The notes under the pieces were generated by a model. That model worked only from the letters and a program-made list of their open reading frames with translations. It was not told the DNA's origin and searched no databases. Shown here in pieces: positions 1 through 11,431 of a DNA stretch of 64,000 nt (positions within the stretch are counted from its first letter, which is position 1; the number at the start of each line of letters is the position of its first letter). Position numbers and translations under genes: made by a program. Source of the stretch: Letharia columbiana (taxonomy: Eukaryota; Ascomycota; Lecanoromycetes; Lecanorales; Parmeliaceae); contig NW_023501052.1 in assembly GCF_014066305.1 (NCBI RefSeq), positions 372,001 to 436,000 on the forward strand. The letters run 5' to 3'.

Positions 1-1612
1 GAAAGCAGGATAAGAGACGTGGGTCGTCCTTCAAGATACATTTGGCCATTATTGACATGTAGCAGGAGATCGACGTAGGGACTATTCATCGTCCAGTTTC
101 TCAAGCTCGCCTGAACCCCGACGAAAACCAGAACGCCGAAAATCTTTGGGAGAACAAGCGCTCGCAGCCCTCGGTATAGGCGCTGCCGCAGGCGCTGCCT
201 CAGAAAAACATGGCCGAGATCGGAACCGAGACCGGAGTCGAAGTCGAGGTGGCCGTCGTCGCCGTGATGATTCCTATAGTTCAGACTCTCGCTCGCGTTC
301 CCGCGGTGGTCGTAGCCGTGGCGGCGGGGATCAGAAAGAACAGCTGATGAAAGCCGCAAGAGCTGCATTGACCGCTGGTGCTGTAGAGGCTTTCCGCAGT
401 CGCAAAGAGCCAGGAGGTTGGGCAGGGCCAAAGGGAAGACGTGTGTTGACTGCTGCTGTTGGTGCTGGAGGTATCGATGGACTGCTCAATAGCGGCAAGA
501 AGGACGGACAAGGAGGTGGCGCTCTGGACGGTCTCCAGGCTGTCATAGGCGGTCTGGCCGGTAATAGGCTGATCAACGGTTCTCGTGACAAGGACGGGTC
601 CCGATCTCGTTCTCGATCGCGCGGTGGGCGAGGTGATGACAGGGGAGGAGGAAGCGGCGGTCTTGCTGCGCTAGGTGCTGGAGGATTAGCTGCCGCAGCT
701 GGGAAGATGTTCATGGACAGAAACAAATCGACTGATAGAGGAGGAGGAGGAGGTCGTCGATACAGCTCTGATGACGGTGATCGTCGTGGAGGTCGAGGAA
801 AGCGTAGCAAAAGTGTAAGCGACTATGCGAGGCAAGGTATGGCAGCAATTGGGATAGGTGACAAAGGCGGAGATAGCCGTGGCTCTCGTCGTGGCTATGA
901 TGACGATTCCCCACCTCGGGGTTACCAATCACGACCTCGTGGCGGCGGTGGCGAGGGCGGTGACGGTATCAAGTCATCGCCAGAGAGCGAAAGCAGCTCC
1001 GAGGACGATTCATCGTCCTCAGAAGATGAGAAAGAACGAAAGAAGATGGGTCACAAGCAACTCATTACCGCCGGCCTAGCTTCTGTCGCTACCATTCATG
1101 CTGCCCAGAGCGTCTACAAGAGCATCGAAGGTCGCCAGGAGCGTCGGAAGGAAGTTGCTAAGGGAGAGATGTCGCCTCAAGAGGCTCGCAGGAGAAAGAA
1201 CAAAGGGAGACTGCAGGATGCTGCAGCCATTGGCGTTGCAGCACTCGGTATTAAGGGCGCCTACAGTGAGTGGAAGGAAATGAAAGAGCAGAGAGATGAA
1301 GCGCATGAATTCGATTTGAAGAGGGCAGAGCGACATGCAAGGAGGGAGCAAAGAGCGTTGGATGACAAGAAATATGGAGTGACGCATGTGCACGGTCATC
1401 ACGATGAATACAATACGTCGACGCCGAACCTACACTCGCAGGCGACTCCTGCCTATCCGCAGAGTCCATATTCACCTGGACCTGCGTCTGACTACGCCGC
1501 TGGAGCCGGGTATTACGGGGAGCCTAATGGACCGCATTATTCAGACGGGAATCCGTATGCGAGTGGGGCGCTACCTCCGCCACCTATGGGGCCGCAGCCG
1601 GGAGGCCGTTAG
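1..1612 (+). CDS. DUF3824-like Gly/Arg/Ser-rich protein, 3' part (gene truncated by the window edge)
   Basis: The gene enters from the left edge. Bases 1-18 read as the end of an exon, followed by a 44-nt intron (19-62, GT..AG); the frame then stays open from 63 to a TAG at 1610-1612, so the true start lies outside the window. The visible protein has about 515 residues. It is rich in Arg-Ser and Gly-Gly stretches, with repeated short Ala/Gly hydrophobic blocks (ALAALGIGAAAGAA, then similar blocks), an acidic-Ser run, a Lys/Arg/Glu coiled-coil-like part and a Pro/Tyr/Gly tail. Such composition recalls fungal DUF3824 proteins, whose function is unknown. No catalytic motif is visible. The family call is from memory of composition and is moderate at best; that this is coding is well supported by the long frame and the consistent splice phase. 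Confidence 0.6.
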
Positions 1613-2132
1613 GTTATCGAGGGGTGGGTCTGGGATGAGATATGATGATGATTGATGTACCATGATGGAGTATGGCACGACGCATTCGACTTGGTATTCG
1701 TGGGTTGTAATGAACTCTTTCGGTCATTGAGCATGGAAGGTCGAGCATTCATTACTTATTTAGTGAACCTGCTTTCTCCTCCGATCGTCATCTATGAGTA
1801 CATTTGGCCGTCTACGACTTGAGGATTTTCAATAGATATCATACCACACCGAGGTGTTCAATCTGAACTCAATTATGCCCTGTGCAGTCTTTCCCACTGC
1901 TCGGAGAATTGTTCCCCAGCCTTGTGAGGAACTTACAATCCAGGCCTAGTGTCAGATCTGCCGAGGAACACCCGCTATCAGGTCGCCAGGAATACATTAC
2001 ATGTAAAGTATGCATGCCTGATATCAAGCTGTGTAAGCATTCGCTTTTCAATTGCTTCGAGCGTCTCGGTATTCTTCTTGTCTCCATGACCTCCATCATC
2101 AGCCCCTGATTACCCTGCAACTATAAATCAAC
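1613..2132. other. Intergenic region
   Basis: Lies between the DUF3824-like gene and the transporter start. Only short, unconvincing open frames are present. It presumably carries the 3' end of the first gene and the promoter of the next. Confidence 0.6.
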
Positions 2133-3652
2133 ATGGCGAACGAAATCCTAACCTCATTCCTGGGCGCCCTCCAAGCCTCTCTCAGTGTACTTCTAGTCAT
2201 CTTATACGGAGTTCTCGCCGCCCAATTCGACATCCTCAAAGGAGACAGCACCAAGCAAATTAGCACCTTATGTGTGCGAATGTTCCTGCCCGCCCTCCTG
2301 ATTACTAAGGTCGGAAGTCAATTGCACGCAGACACTGGCATTCGCTATGTGCCCATCCTGAGTAAATTGGAAGCCTGCGCCTTCATTGCGTAGAACTAAG
2401 TGGGCTAATTCACGGTCTATAGTTTGGGGACTCTTCTACGCCCTCTCCTCCATGCTCCTCGGCTGGTTCGTGACCCGCTTCTTCAAACTTCCCTCCTGGG
2501 TCACACCCGCCATATCCTTCAACAATACCACCGCCCTGCCACTCCTCCTCATCGAGTCCCTAGCCTCAACCGGCATCCTTGACGAATTACTGGCGTCAGA
2601 CACCGACACTGTAGACGCTGCATTGATGCGTGCTCAATCTTACTTCCTCGTAAACGCCATTATTGGAGATGCGTTGACCTTTGCGATCGGACCAAAGTTA
2701 TTGGACGGAGAACACGCCCCAGAAAAGAAGAAAGACGATGGTGATGAGGAGCAACGAAACCTAGTTGATAATGGTCCGCCTGAGGGTCCACTCTTTCCTC
2801 TCGCGCCGGAGCCGAGCAATGGCAATGGCACCTACGGAGCACGCCCTGGTGGCCAAGACAGCCGCCAAGGAAATAACGAAGAACCCCATGAGCAAACCTC
2901 CCTCTTGCCCAGCTTCGTCCGAAGTGGCGAGCTCGCAGCTGAACGCTACGGCTATGATAAAGGCGAGACAGCATGGGAGAGATTCCCTCCATGGATACGA
3001 TCATTCCTCCACTTCTCGTACGCCTTTTTGCATGCACCTTTGATTGGTGCAATTACCGGCGCGATTCTCGGACTCGTTCCTCCATTCCACAAGGCTTTCT
3101 TCGGGAATCCGGAAAACGGAGGGATCTTTACAGCATGGCTGACTGATAGTGTCAAAAATATCGGCGGCCTCTTTGCTTCGCTACAGGTTGTTGTCGTGGG
3201 CGCGAAGTTGAGTAGTAGTATGAGGAAAATGAAGAGAGGGGAGGCTAGTGGTACGGTACCATGGACCCCGCTAGTATTTGTGACGATCATGCGCTTTATT
3301 GTCTGGCCAGCCGTTTCGATCGCCTTCATATATCTCATCGCCTCTCACACCAACCTCCTGGATGAAGATCCTATGTTATGGTTTACAATGATGCTCATGC
3401 CTACGGGTCCGCCGGCAATGAAGCTTACTGCGCTGGCGGATGTGTCTGGCAGTAGTGAGGAGGAGAAGATGAGTATCGCTAAATTCCTGAGTGTGCGTGA
3501 TTTCCCCCCAAAAATTCCTTATGTGATAAGAGCGCTTGGACCAAGACTGACTAAAATTGGAACAATAGATCATGTATGCCATTACTCCGTTGATATGCTT
3601 CACGGTCGTGGGGGCATTGAAAGCTTGCAAGGCAGTCATGGCTAGCGCATAA
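2133..3652 (+). CDS. Auxin efflux carrier (AEC/PIN-like) family membrane transporter
   Basis: Three exons: 2133-2361, 2423-3492 and 3569-3652, joined in phase to give about 460 residues. Intron 1 (2362-2422) begins GTAAAT and has a CTAAT branch site. Intron 2 (3493-3568) begins GTGCGT and has GACTAA near its end. The product has hydrophobic helices in an N-terminal half, a long charged, Asn/Gly/Glu-rich central loop (about residues 180-260), and a C-terminal hydrophobic half. It contains the family-like LFYALSSMLLGW, SFNNTTALPLLL and MPTGPPAMKL stretches. Fungal members of the Mem_trans family (relatives of yeast Ecm3) sit in internal membranes; their substrates are mostly unknown, so no substrate is claimed. 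Without intron removal the frame breaks, and the predicted last exon restores a typical hydrophobic C-terminus, which supports the model. Confidence 0.85.
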
Positions 3653-4900
3653 ATAAATCACGGACTACTATTGTAATAATGCTCGCAACCTGGCAATTCC
3701 GGTCCTATAGCGATGCTCTCTCACACAACATGGGGCCGTGAGAAATAACGTGCGTCTATCTGTGTCCATAATGCACTGCGAATCTTGATTTTCTAACTCC
3801 TTTACAGAGATTGCCATCCAGGACACTCAAGGCAGCGGTTCAAGAGCAAGTTAAGGCCTGCGCTTATGGCTGTTAAATGTTCATAACCCGAATCAACCAT
3901 CCTTGCGGTAGTCCTCCGAGGGTCTCTTATCAAATTCGTCGGACCTCTTCCTGTGAGTGGTTCCATACCCACCAGATTTAGCAACACTTCGCTGCTTGAA
4001 GGCTTCAGCATGAAACTCCTCCCTCCCGTCATCCCGGACATCGACTCTCTGTCTCAAAAGCATCTACCCCACAGCTCTGCCAAGCTTGCCTGCCTTGCCC
4101 GCTGTCTGGCATCACTCTGCCTGACCTTCCTGCTCTGCAAACAGCGCATCCCGACGGATCTCACGAAGCTCATGCTCGTCGTACTCCTGAAGCTCGAAAA
4201 CCCCGAGGCGCTGTGTGTGTTCTCCCGGTGTTGGATGTTTGCACGATGGTCGAGCTCGAGCTGCAGTATGCGGCCGCGGTGGTGGTATTGGCCATTTTGG
4301 ACGGCGGCCTCTTGGCCTCGCTCATCCGTCAACGTGCGGTGGCGGTGGTTGTACTCGCCATATTGCAGGGCAGGCTAGTGGGCCTAGTTTCCAGTGAAAA
4401 GGCTCTCCTTCTCCGAGATAAGGGTTTCTTTTGTTCCGACATTTCAGATCGGAGACTTCGGGATGGCTATCTATGCGGTCAGCAAGAGACATACAGAGCT
4501 GCTAGGCTGTTATGGCCCAGTTTACTTATGAAGAAGTAATGGAGAGAAGGGCTGTTAGTGGACGATGATAGATGACGGGCGATGGAAGCCTACTACATGC
4601 TCCGGAGAACAAAAAAGACAGTCTTCGTCTCTAGCAACGCATGATTTCAGGGAAGCATGATACAGTCCCCAACATTTGACTTGCACTTTCTTTGCCATCC
4701 AAGACAAATACTTCAACATACGCCCGATTTTGAATATTTGCTTGTTCTAAACTTTCCCAATATGCCTTTCCGACCATCGAGGCCAGGAACGTCATCACTG
4801 ATCTAACATGGTGTTTCAAGCCCAACGCCCACTATGTATCTCCCAATTTGCTAAGCCACCCAATCACATCTCACAACGGCCCGGGCGCATAATCCCCAAT

Positions 4901-4921
4901 CTATCTATCTATCTATCTATC
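4901..4921. repeat. (CTAT)n microsatellite
   Basis: Five perfect CTAT units read directly from the sequence. Confidence 0.95.
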
Positions 4922-4999
4922 TGTTCGGACAGCCCAGCCCAGCTCAGCCGTAGGTATCTTATCTAGCCTCGACGATGTTTTTCTGTTCTCCAATTCCCC

Positions 5000-5029
5000 C
5001 CCTCCTCCTCCTCCTCCTCCTCCTCCTCC
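5000..5029. repeat. (CCT)n microsatellite
   Basis: About ten CCT/CTC units in an uninterrupted run, 80 bases from the tetranucleotide repeat. Confidence 0.95.
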
Positions 5030-5074
5030 GGCCGGCGCCTGAAAGCCGGTCTTTTCCGCTCCGCATCCATTGCT

Positions 5075-5077
5075 TTT

Positions 5078-5109
<32 letters not shown>

Positions 5110-5111
5110 TC
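5075..5111. repeat. (CTTT)n microsatellite
   Basis: About nine CTTT/TTTC units in an uninterrupted pyrimidine run, the third simple repeat within 210 bases. Confidence 0.95.
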
Positions 5112-5594
5112 ATTTTTCCTCCACGCTTCTACGGAAATAGCTGCGGCCCCTTTTTTGCTTGCGTCTTTCTCTCTCTCACTCTAAGATCTCCAGCTTGCGA
5201 GCGTTTGCATGAAGCTGCGGCGATTGTGTTTGCGATCCTGGGATGAGTGGGGTCTAAGTGTTGGAGATGCGCTGGGGTTTGAAACCAAGCGAGGAAAAAG
5301 GGGGGAGGGTTGGGAGATGGGGGAGAAGTCCATTGTCGAAGTAGGTAGCCTTGAGAGGAGGGCGGGGGCTTGGGGCATCCGGAGGCGCGAGCCGGTGTTG
5401 GGGAGGTTTGGGGGCCATGCTGTGGGGTTGTTGGCTAAGGAATGGAATGGCGGCATTGTTTTTCTAGCCGTGGATCTTGGTGCCGGGCGTATGGGTTGGC
5501 CGCTGGTGAGGTCGTTGGGATGGTCTGCTCTTGCGGATGCCATGGTGATTGAGGTGGTTGGAGGCTTGGTCTGTTGCGCCAGCAGATTATCTCA

Positions 5595-6675
5595 CTAGCT
5601 CCCATCACCAAACGCTGCTTGGTCGTTACGTGGCCCCCAGGGACGCCTCGTACGGCTTGAAAGTGGCGGATGATACATTCTGAAGCCGAACCAAGCGGTA
5701 AGCGTACCCACTGCGGATCCGGCCAGTACGTCAAAGCCATGGTTCCTGAAGTCGAAATACCTGGTTCCGGCAACGAAAATGGCAAGACCGAGTGGGATAT
5801 ACGGCAATGGAAGCAGGAAAGCTGGTGAAGCCGCCGTATCCTTTGCGGACGAGTGGCGGTCCGCAGGTTGGGCAGATCTCTGAATTAATTGCTCGCCTGC
5901 CTCGTCGTTTTCCGGCGACCCGTTTCGCGACTGGTGGTTCGCTATAGATAGAGGTACCACGCCAAACCGGGCGCTCAGGTATAGGCTAAGATACCATAGA
6001 CCCGCAAACGCAACTACATATCAAAGTCAGTAGCTTGCGAGGTCCAGCTGCTCAACAGTCTCACTTGTTGCATAGCCACTAGGAAAGCTCCTGAATCCAT
6101 CGTTCAACCACACTTTATCTGCTTCTTGGCAGATGCCTCCATCTACCATCACCCACGATTCAGAGACCGCCTGCCCATAGCCACCCACTCTGTGAGCGGC
6201 CACGGTTCCCACATCTGGCTTACAGCGTGCAAGGAAGTCTGGGCGAGGCTTTCCGGAGAGGTTTTTGACCCCCGTGAAGATGATCGTAGCTGTACCAAGA
6301 CTTACGCCCAGTCCGAGCAAGCTGGCGTTCAATTCCCAGAGCTTCCGATGCCGGCGCTCACGGGTATTCGAGCTTGACGACGCGGATTTTGGGACGAAAA
6401 GGGAGACAGCTACGATGACTGCAACTGGCAGGATGACCGATAGAAGTGTGAATACTCCGAGGCTGACTTTGGCTTTCTCCCGGTGAGGATACGAGATGCT
6501 CAAGTCGAGCAAGCTGAAATGGTGATAGTCTGGGTTTACTGTCGACAATGCGAGCGCTATGACTATCGCGATACTGTTGCTTATTGAGCACCATGTAGTA
6601 CGGATGATCGCACCTTACTTACACTATGATAAGCCACTCGCAGAAACATGAGACTACAGGACGCTTGAAAGCCAT
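5595..6675 (-). CDS. PAP2-type lipid phosphate phosphatase with PSGY in motif 2
   Basis: Minus-strand exons 6675-6623, 6573-6065 and 6013-5595 join in phase to about 326 residues. The introns are 49 and 51 nt (GTAAGT..CAACAG and GTGAGA..ATGTAG). Several membrane helices are visible. The three PAP2 motifs are present in order: C1 as K-x6-RP (K121..R128-P129), C2 as PSGY (182-185), and C3 as TR-x6-H-x3-D (R272, H279, D282). The family removes phosphate from lipid phosphates such as phosphatidate or diacylglycerol pyrophosphate at membranes. Odd point: C2 normally reads SGH, and here the His is Tyr, so catalysis may be altered. I chose the ATG at 6675 because the first membrane helix follows it directly; an in-frame ATG at 6915 would add about 80 unconserved-looking residues. 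The C-terminus may be extended by an unrecognised intron near 5600. Confidence 0.8.
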
Positions 6676-7856
6676 TGATGGATCGGGTGCCAGAGGAATG
6701 TGTGATATGGCTGCCAGTTCATCATCCCCAAAAGTACATGCAGCGATCGCCTGATCCCTTGCGGCGGCCTCGGAGGCCTTCTTCACGATCTGTCCCTGAT
6801 TGCGCGCTCTTTGGCTATTCTTGTTGTTTGGTAGTGGTTGAAGAAGGAGGTATAATGTGATCGATATTAACGACTGACGTGTAAAACTTGGGTTGTCAGA
6901 CGTCCACTCGAGCATTATCTTAAGAACCTTAGGGTACCTTAGGGCTAAAGAAGGTTTCTTTATTTATCTTTACCACCTATAACGCGGATTACTTATCAGC
7001 CAATCTTCAGAATCCGAGCAACCACTATCAAACTCACAAAGCCTGTAATCACTGCTATAGCTTTTCGTCCGAAAATCACGTTCTTCATATCATGTTCATG
7101 CGAACTGTGTGTGCTTTGTCGCTCGACTGCGTATTTCCTTACTCGCCATGCTTACTGCAGTCCCCAAATCCACAGCAGTACCATTCTACAAGCCGATGAG
7201 ATTGCGCGCGAACCAAGTGATTTGTTTTTGGAGTGGACCAACGGCAGGAGCCCTCGAAAGTGGGATGATCAGATACTTCAGGATCACCTCAACAGGTCAG
7301 GCCTTGGGGTCACTGCTGCGCAATGGCTTCTTTTGGCCGATGAGGTATATACATAATCAAGTCAATTAGGCCCAGCATGAGCGTAGGCAAAGATGATTCA
7401 ACAAAACCTAATCCGTCACTTTAAATTCGAGAAGAGCGAACAGAGTAAGATAGGGCCAGGAGCCGCTCTGCCTTTCAATTATATACTCGAGGGTGTGATA
7501 CTCTCCCTTCAAAGTTTTGCAAGTCTGTATGCAAGCGCGTGTGTGACCAAAGATAAAGTCATCGCCGATCGTGTAGCATGATCGTTGACATTTTTACTCG
7601 TGCAAGCCGTCGAAACAGAAACGCCAAGGAATGCCGCATGCAAAACGCTTCAGTAGGGTATCGTACATAAAGTAGGGCCAATTGCCGCCCAAAAGTAATG
7701 CAGCAAAGACCGGTCGCTATCGTCCACAATGGGAAGATGAGGTCGGCGTCTATGAAACGCCATCCAACTCGTCCTCAATGCATGCAGTATCGTCTTGAAT
7801 GGAAAATTTGGTCGTTGCCCTCGGAAAGTCTACTCTTCGGCTAATTATACCTTCTT
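6676..7856. other. Intergenic region with unassigned short frames
   Basis: Probably holds the PAP2 promoter and the 3' flank of the patatin gene. On the plus strand 7187-7356 reads as a charged, tryptophan-rich peptide (EWTNGRSPRKWDDQILQDHL in part) ending at TAA. It has protein-like composition, but no convincing start or splice partner was found. It may be a fragment of a lost gene. Nothing else stands out. Confidence 0.4.
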
Positions 7857-9929
7857 TCACGATGTTGTCTCCTCTGGAAATCGCTTGCCGTCGTTCAGCC
7901 AAAATTCGAGCCTATTGCACTCGGAAGCATGGGATTCCTGGACGTGGCGTCGAAGTGCCTGCCGGTCTTCGTACCTCTTATCTCTGCCGTCAAGACAAGT
8001 AGGCACACAACAGGCGTATTCAACACCGTGACAGAACCTCTCCCATCGGTCTATATACTCCGGGCTGCTTCGAGCCTTTCGGACGTTGACCAGCTGCCTC
8101 GCAGAATGAGATATCTGCTGTTGGCCGTCTGGGGAATCAAGGTATTCCTGGGTCTTAGTCCGGATCAGCTCCAGAGTCTCGCACCCTTTTTTACCTTTCC
8201 ATGCGTCGAGCTTCATTTTGCCGATGCCGTGTTCCACATTGAGACGGAAATACTCGGCAAAGGTCCTTGTGGCATCTAAGATTGTATGATGAGTTGCTTC
8301 AGACTGGGTGGCCCATTTGGCTGCTGTGTTAGCGTAGGCCATATAGAGCCTGTAACCAGCCGAAGGATTCGGGTCCGCCTCAAGATTCTTGCCCGTACCG
8401 ATGCTGACCAGGATCTGTACCGTTCGCGGATTGTTGTTGCTCAATTGTTTCACCGACCTGTAGGCTTCTTCTGTAGGATTATTTGCCCCAAAACCACCTA
8501 GCAATCTGTGAGCCTGCGTCTCTGCCTCGACGCAACACTGGGAAACTTCATATTTTTGTAATAGGGGACAAATGTAACAACAACCTACCATCGACGTACT
8601 CAGATTTTTCGTCCTCCTCTTCCAACCTTACGGTCTTGAAGTAAAAAGGAGCAGCTGATGTTGCGCGGCCGACTTGCCAGATTTGATAATTGTCTGGTCT
8701 TCCAGGATTCCGTTCTAATATATCGTCCGGGGTACTCTTCGGGTGGTGATATGAACGGAACAGGTGTGGTATGCGGGTACCAGTAACGTTCAGCTTCTGC
8801 CAGGCTATGACGATCCTAATCGAATATCATTACATTGAACTGAAGGAACCCGATGGCAAAGCAAAGATGATAGGTACACAATTTGGAAGCTCGGAACCAG
8901 ACAAAGCACGAAAGCTTCGTAAGTAGGCATGGAACATTAGTGCAGAATCAAAAATAGGTTACTCACGTACGGCACATGTCCTCGTTAGGTTGGCGGAATT
9001 CGGTACTGTTATGGCCTTTTGGGCTGCGCTGTTTGACAATATCTTTGATGACCTTCTCAAGACGCAGGTGGTCGTACTTATCCTGGGGAATCCATGGAGG
9101 CTTCCGAATATGAAATTGTCGTGGATGGCCAAAAACGTGGTCTGCCAGGTTTTCATATGCATCGAGACACTCATCCACAGTCATGTGGAGACGACCGAGC
9201 ATAATCGCAATGAGCCTTGGTTTTGTCAGCGGCGTAAGGGCTGGCAACCGACCAACTGGCTTACCCTCCGGTTGAAGTGCCTGCTATATAGTCAAAATAA
9301 TGGGCTGGAAGGAAAAGAGACGAGGTATTTGCGGGTCCGAATACGGGGCCTTGCTTCTGCTCCGGGCTTTCGTCTTTTCTCAGTGTATCTGTCCGATTCT
9401 GCTGCATGCGAACAGGTCTGCGCAGTCGAGGCTGCAACGGATGTACGCTGTTGTGAGCTTGCGACTCGGCTTGTTCCAGAGTGGCTATTTCCATCATGAG
9501 GGCCCTCAGTATTAACAAGCTGGAAAAGCCTCTGACTCCCCCTCCATCTAATAATCCACTCAGTGAGTCATAAGTCCCCTCAATAGCCACAGTTCACGTA
9601 CCAAGAGTCAGTAAGGTTTTCCTTAACCAGGGGCTCTTCCCACCAGATCCACTAGAGCTATGCGTAGCTGCCGTATGCTCTGAGTCCTGCCCTGCCTCAC
9701 TTGTAACTACTGACGAGTTCGAGTTCGTGACAGAAGCAGGCCCTTGCGTTGTTGCCTTGCCTGCTTCGCGAGAAGGGCGTGGAGATTCGTCGCGGTGCTG
9801 AGGTTGCCGTCCACGAGAAGTGTGCCATCGCGTAGGTGTCAGTAGTCCAGGCGATTGCACGTTGTCAGATTCACTGGCAGGCCGTCTGTCTCCTGATGGT
9901 GCAGAACGTGACCGCTGAGAGGACGACAT
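7857..9929 (-). CDS. Patatin-like phospholipase with C-terminal C2H2-like finger
   Basis: Five minus-strand exons (9929-9602, 9547-9265, 9215-8967, 8815-8589, 8497-7857) join without a break to 575 residues. The introns (54, 49, 151 and 91 nt) all have GT..AG ends, and every junction restores a family motif. Residues 1-105 are a Ser/Arg/Pro-rich, probably disordered leader. The patatin domain then shows the oxyanion loop LDGGGVRG (about 109-116), the nucleophile elbow GTSTGG with Ser201, and the catalytic-dyad DGG at Asp362. The last 55 residues carry C-x4-C-x16-H-x4-H (C525, C530, H547, H552). Patatins are lipid acyl hydrolases; in fungi the domain also occurs as the effector part of NOD-like immune receptors, but no NACHT or repeat domain follows here. 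The gene appears intact although it lies only about 2.4 kb from the RIP-mutated block. Confidence 0.88.
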
Positions 9930-10985
9930 CTGGTACTAGGGCGACATGATCGATCAACATGGGTCGCGCAAACCAGGTGAGCTGTTTTCATTGGGAATTC
10001 CATCCCACACTGCACCCTAGACATGCCTAAAAACCCGAAGGAACGTCAGGCTATCAAAGCGTGGGCTTGTATCGTGAGTTCTTTGAGGTTCGCAGTGTGC
10101 ATGCGTGCGGCTCAGCGGAAGGCCGCAGGCCCGGAACCTTGCAAAAAGATAAGGTCAACTCGTCGCACGGCATAGCAAAGGCGCAACAGGATCTGCCATT
10201 TTCCTTAGATACTTCCATATGTGTTCTAGGATCAGACGATGGCTGGTGCCAAGCTCTTGAAGACATCTGTGCGACGACGGAATGAGTACTGATTCGTCTA
10301 AAGTGGCGCGCTGAGAGGATTGCAGCACGCCTGCGTACATGTGTGGTGGCACACGCGCAACATCAGTATCTCAGTCAGCCTTCCTAAAGGATCTGCGAGA
10401 TTTTCGTAAAGAGTAGATGTTAGCGAAGTAAGGAAAGATGGTGTATTGGTATCAGCAGTTATTGGCACACCTTAAGCGAGTGGCTCACGAGAGGCGGAAC
10501 TTGCGACTGTCACATGCGAAAAAGAAGCGGCTCCGCCCCCAGCTAGTGATGGCCGTCAATCCGTAACGAAGTACAATCAATGACAAGGACGACAATTCTT
10601 TGCCTCAGTCGGATGTTGGAGGCTCATGTTGCTTGATGTTGCACTAGGGGGAGGGTGTGAACCATCCTCCTCATTAGTAGGCGACCAATTGGCATGACCC
10701 TTAGACGCCCCAATCAGTTGCCTCGTGGGACTTCCCACACAACGAGTGAACCGAAATGGCACACATGGCTACTACATAGCACGTTATTTACGGCACGCTC
10801 AAGGCTGTGCTGATATTGGTCCTGTCCGCTGCATCATTTGTCTGCCCCTGATTCCGCTCCTTACGATTGCCCACATATATACAGTCATCGTCCCATTCCA
10901 GCCTCACTAGCAACCTCGGCCATCTGAAAGCCCTCAACATCAAATATCGTGCTGCAGGACTTGGGCTCCCTCGTTGCAAGGTCCA
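9930..10985. other. Intergenic region
   Basis: Short frames on both strands, none with a recognisable domain or a plausible splice partner. It likely includes the promoter of the patatin gene. Confidence 0.5.
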
Positions 10986-11431
10986 ATGGGCTCGCCGAAC
11001 CAAGAATATTTAGGACAGCGACTGTCAGCAGAGCACCGCACAAGTAACTGGGACCACAAGCCGCAGGCCATTGTGTATGACCCATCGCTGGACAAGTTCG
11101 AGACTGTCGAGCGTCAAAATCTAAACAGTGAGTGGTATACCCCAGCCTCAGGAAAGCTGCTAACTTTCTAGCCGATTGTAACAGTTTTCCGGTCCATCTT
11201 CCTTGGTGGCGCAACAAAGTTGATATATATCTGGACCCGGAGAACAGGTCAGGATTCGTAGCGACGGTAAAACTGGATCGTCTTGGGGCTGCAAAAAATT
11301 GGCAGCGTCGGTTGCGCCATAACTATAAGGTCCTTCATGTCAAAGGCTTGAAGCCTGGAACAGCATCACGAGCATCCTCGAGCTCATCCACCTCAATACC
11401 TGTCGTGAAGCATGGTGACCACAGTGTCTGA
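10986..11431 (+). CDS. Small two-exon protein of unknown function (candidate)
   Basis: ATG at 10986; exons 10986-11127 and 11172-11431 join in phase to 133 residues. The 44-nt intron is textbook: GTGAGT at the donor, GCTAAC shortly before CTTTCTAG at the acceptor. The product is hydrophilic with a tryptophan-containing centre (HLPWWRNKVDIYLDPENRSG) and a Ser-rich C-terminus. I do not recognise it. A competing reading exists on the minus strand (11079-10885), where a frame starts with a signal-peptide-like segment (CGALLTVAVLNILGSA). The good intron makes the plus strand more likely, but neither is proven. It lies about 0.9 kb from the AT-rich block, where lineage-specific small genes are common. 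Confidence 0.45.

Larger units (their letters stand above)
3653..5594. other. Intergenic region with microsatellites and a possible decayed small gene
   Basis: No complete gene is recognised. On the minus strand between about 4445 and 3890 there are three consecutive charged stretches in different frames (for example EYDEHELREIRRDALFAEQE near 4180-4120), plus two similar TTTA(A/T)A-type segments. This could be a frameshifted or multi-intron small gene, but I could not join it with convincing splice sites. Three microsatellites follow (listed separately). Facing long frames around 5180-5600 are Pro/Ser- or Gly-rich and look like composition artefacts. Confidence 0.4.

Noticed and set aside
331..810. 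Long minus-strand frame opposite the DUF3824-like gene
   Set aside because: Pro/Arg-rich mirror of a Gly/Arg-rich coding strand, a typical shadow.
5181..5598. Facing long frames on both strands beside the PAP2 gene
   Set aside because: Both are low-complexity (Pro/Ser versus Gly-rich) and have no motif; they could only matter as a PAP2 C-terminal extension, for which no good donor was found.
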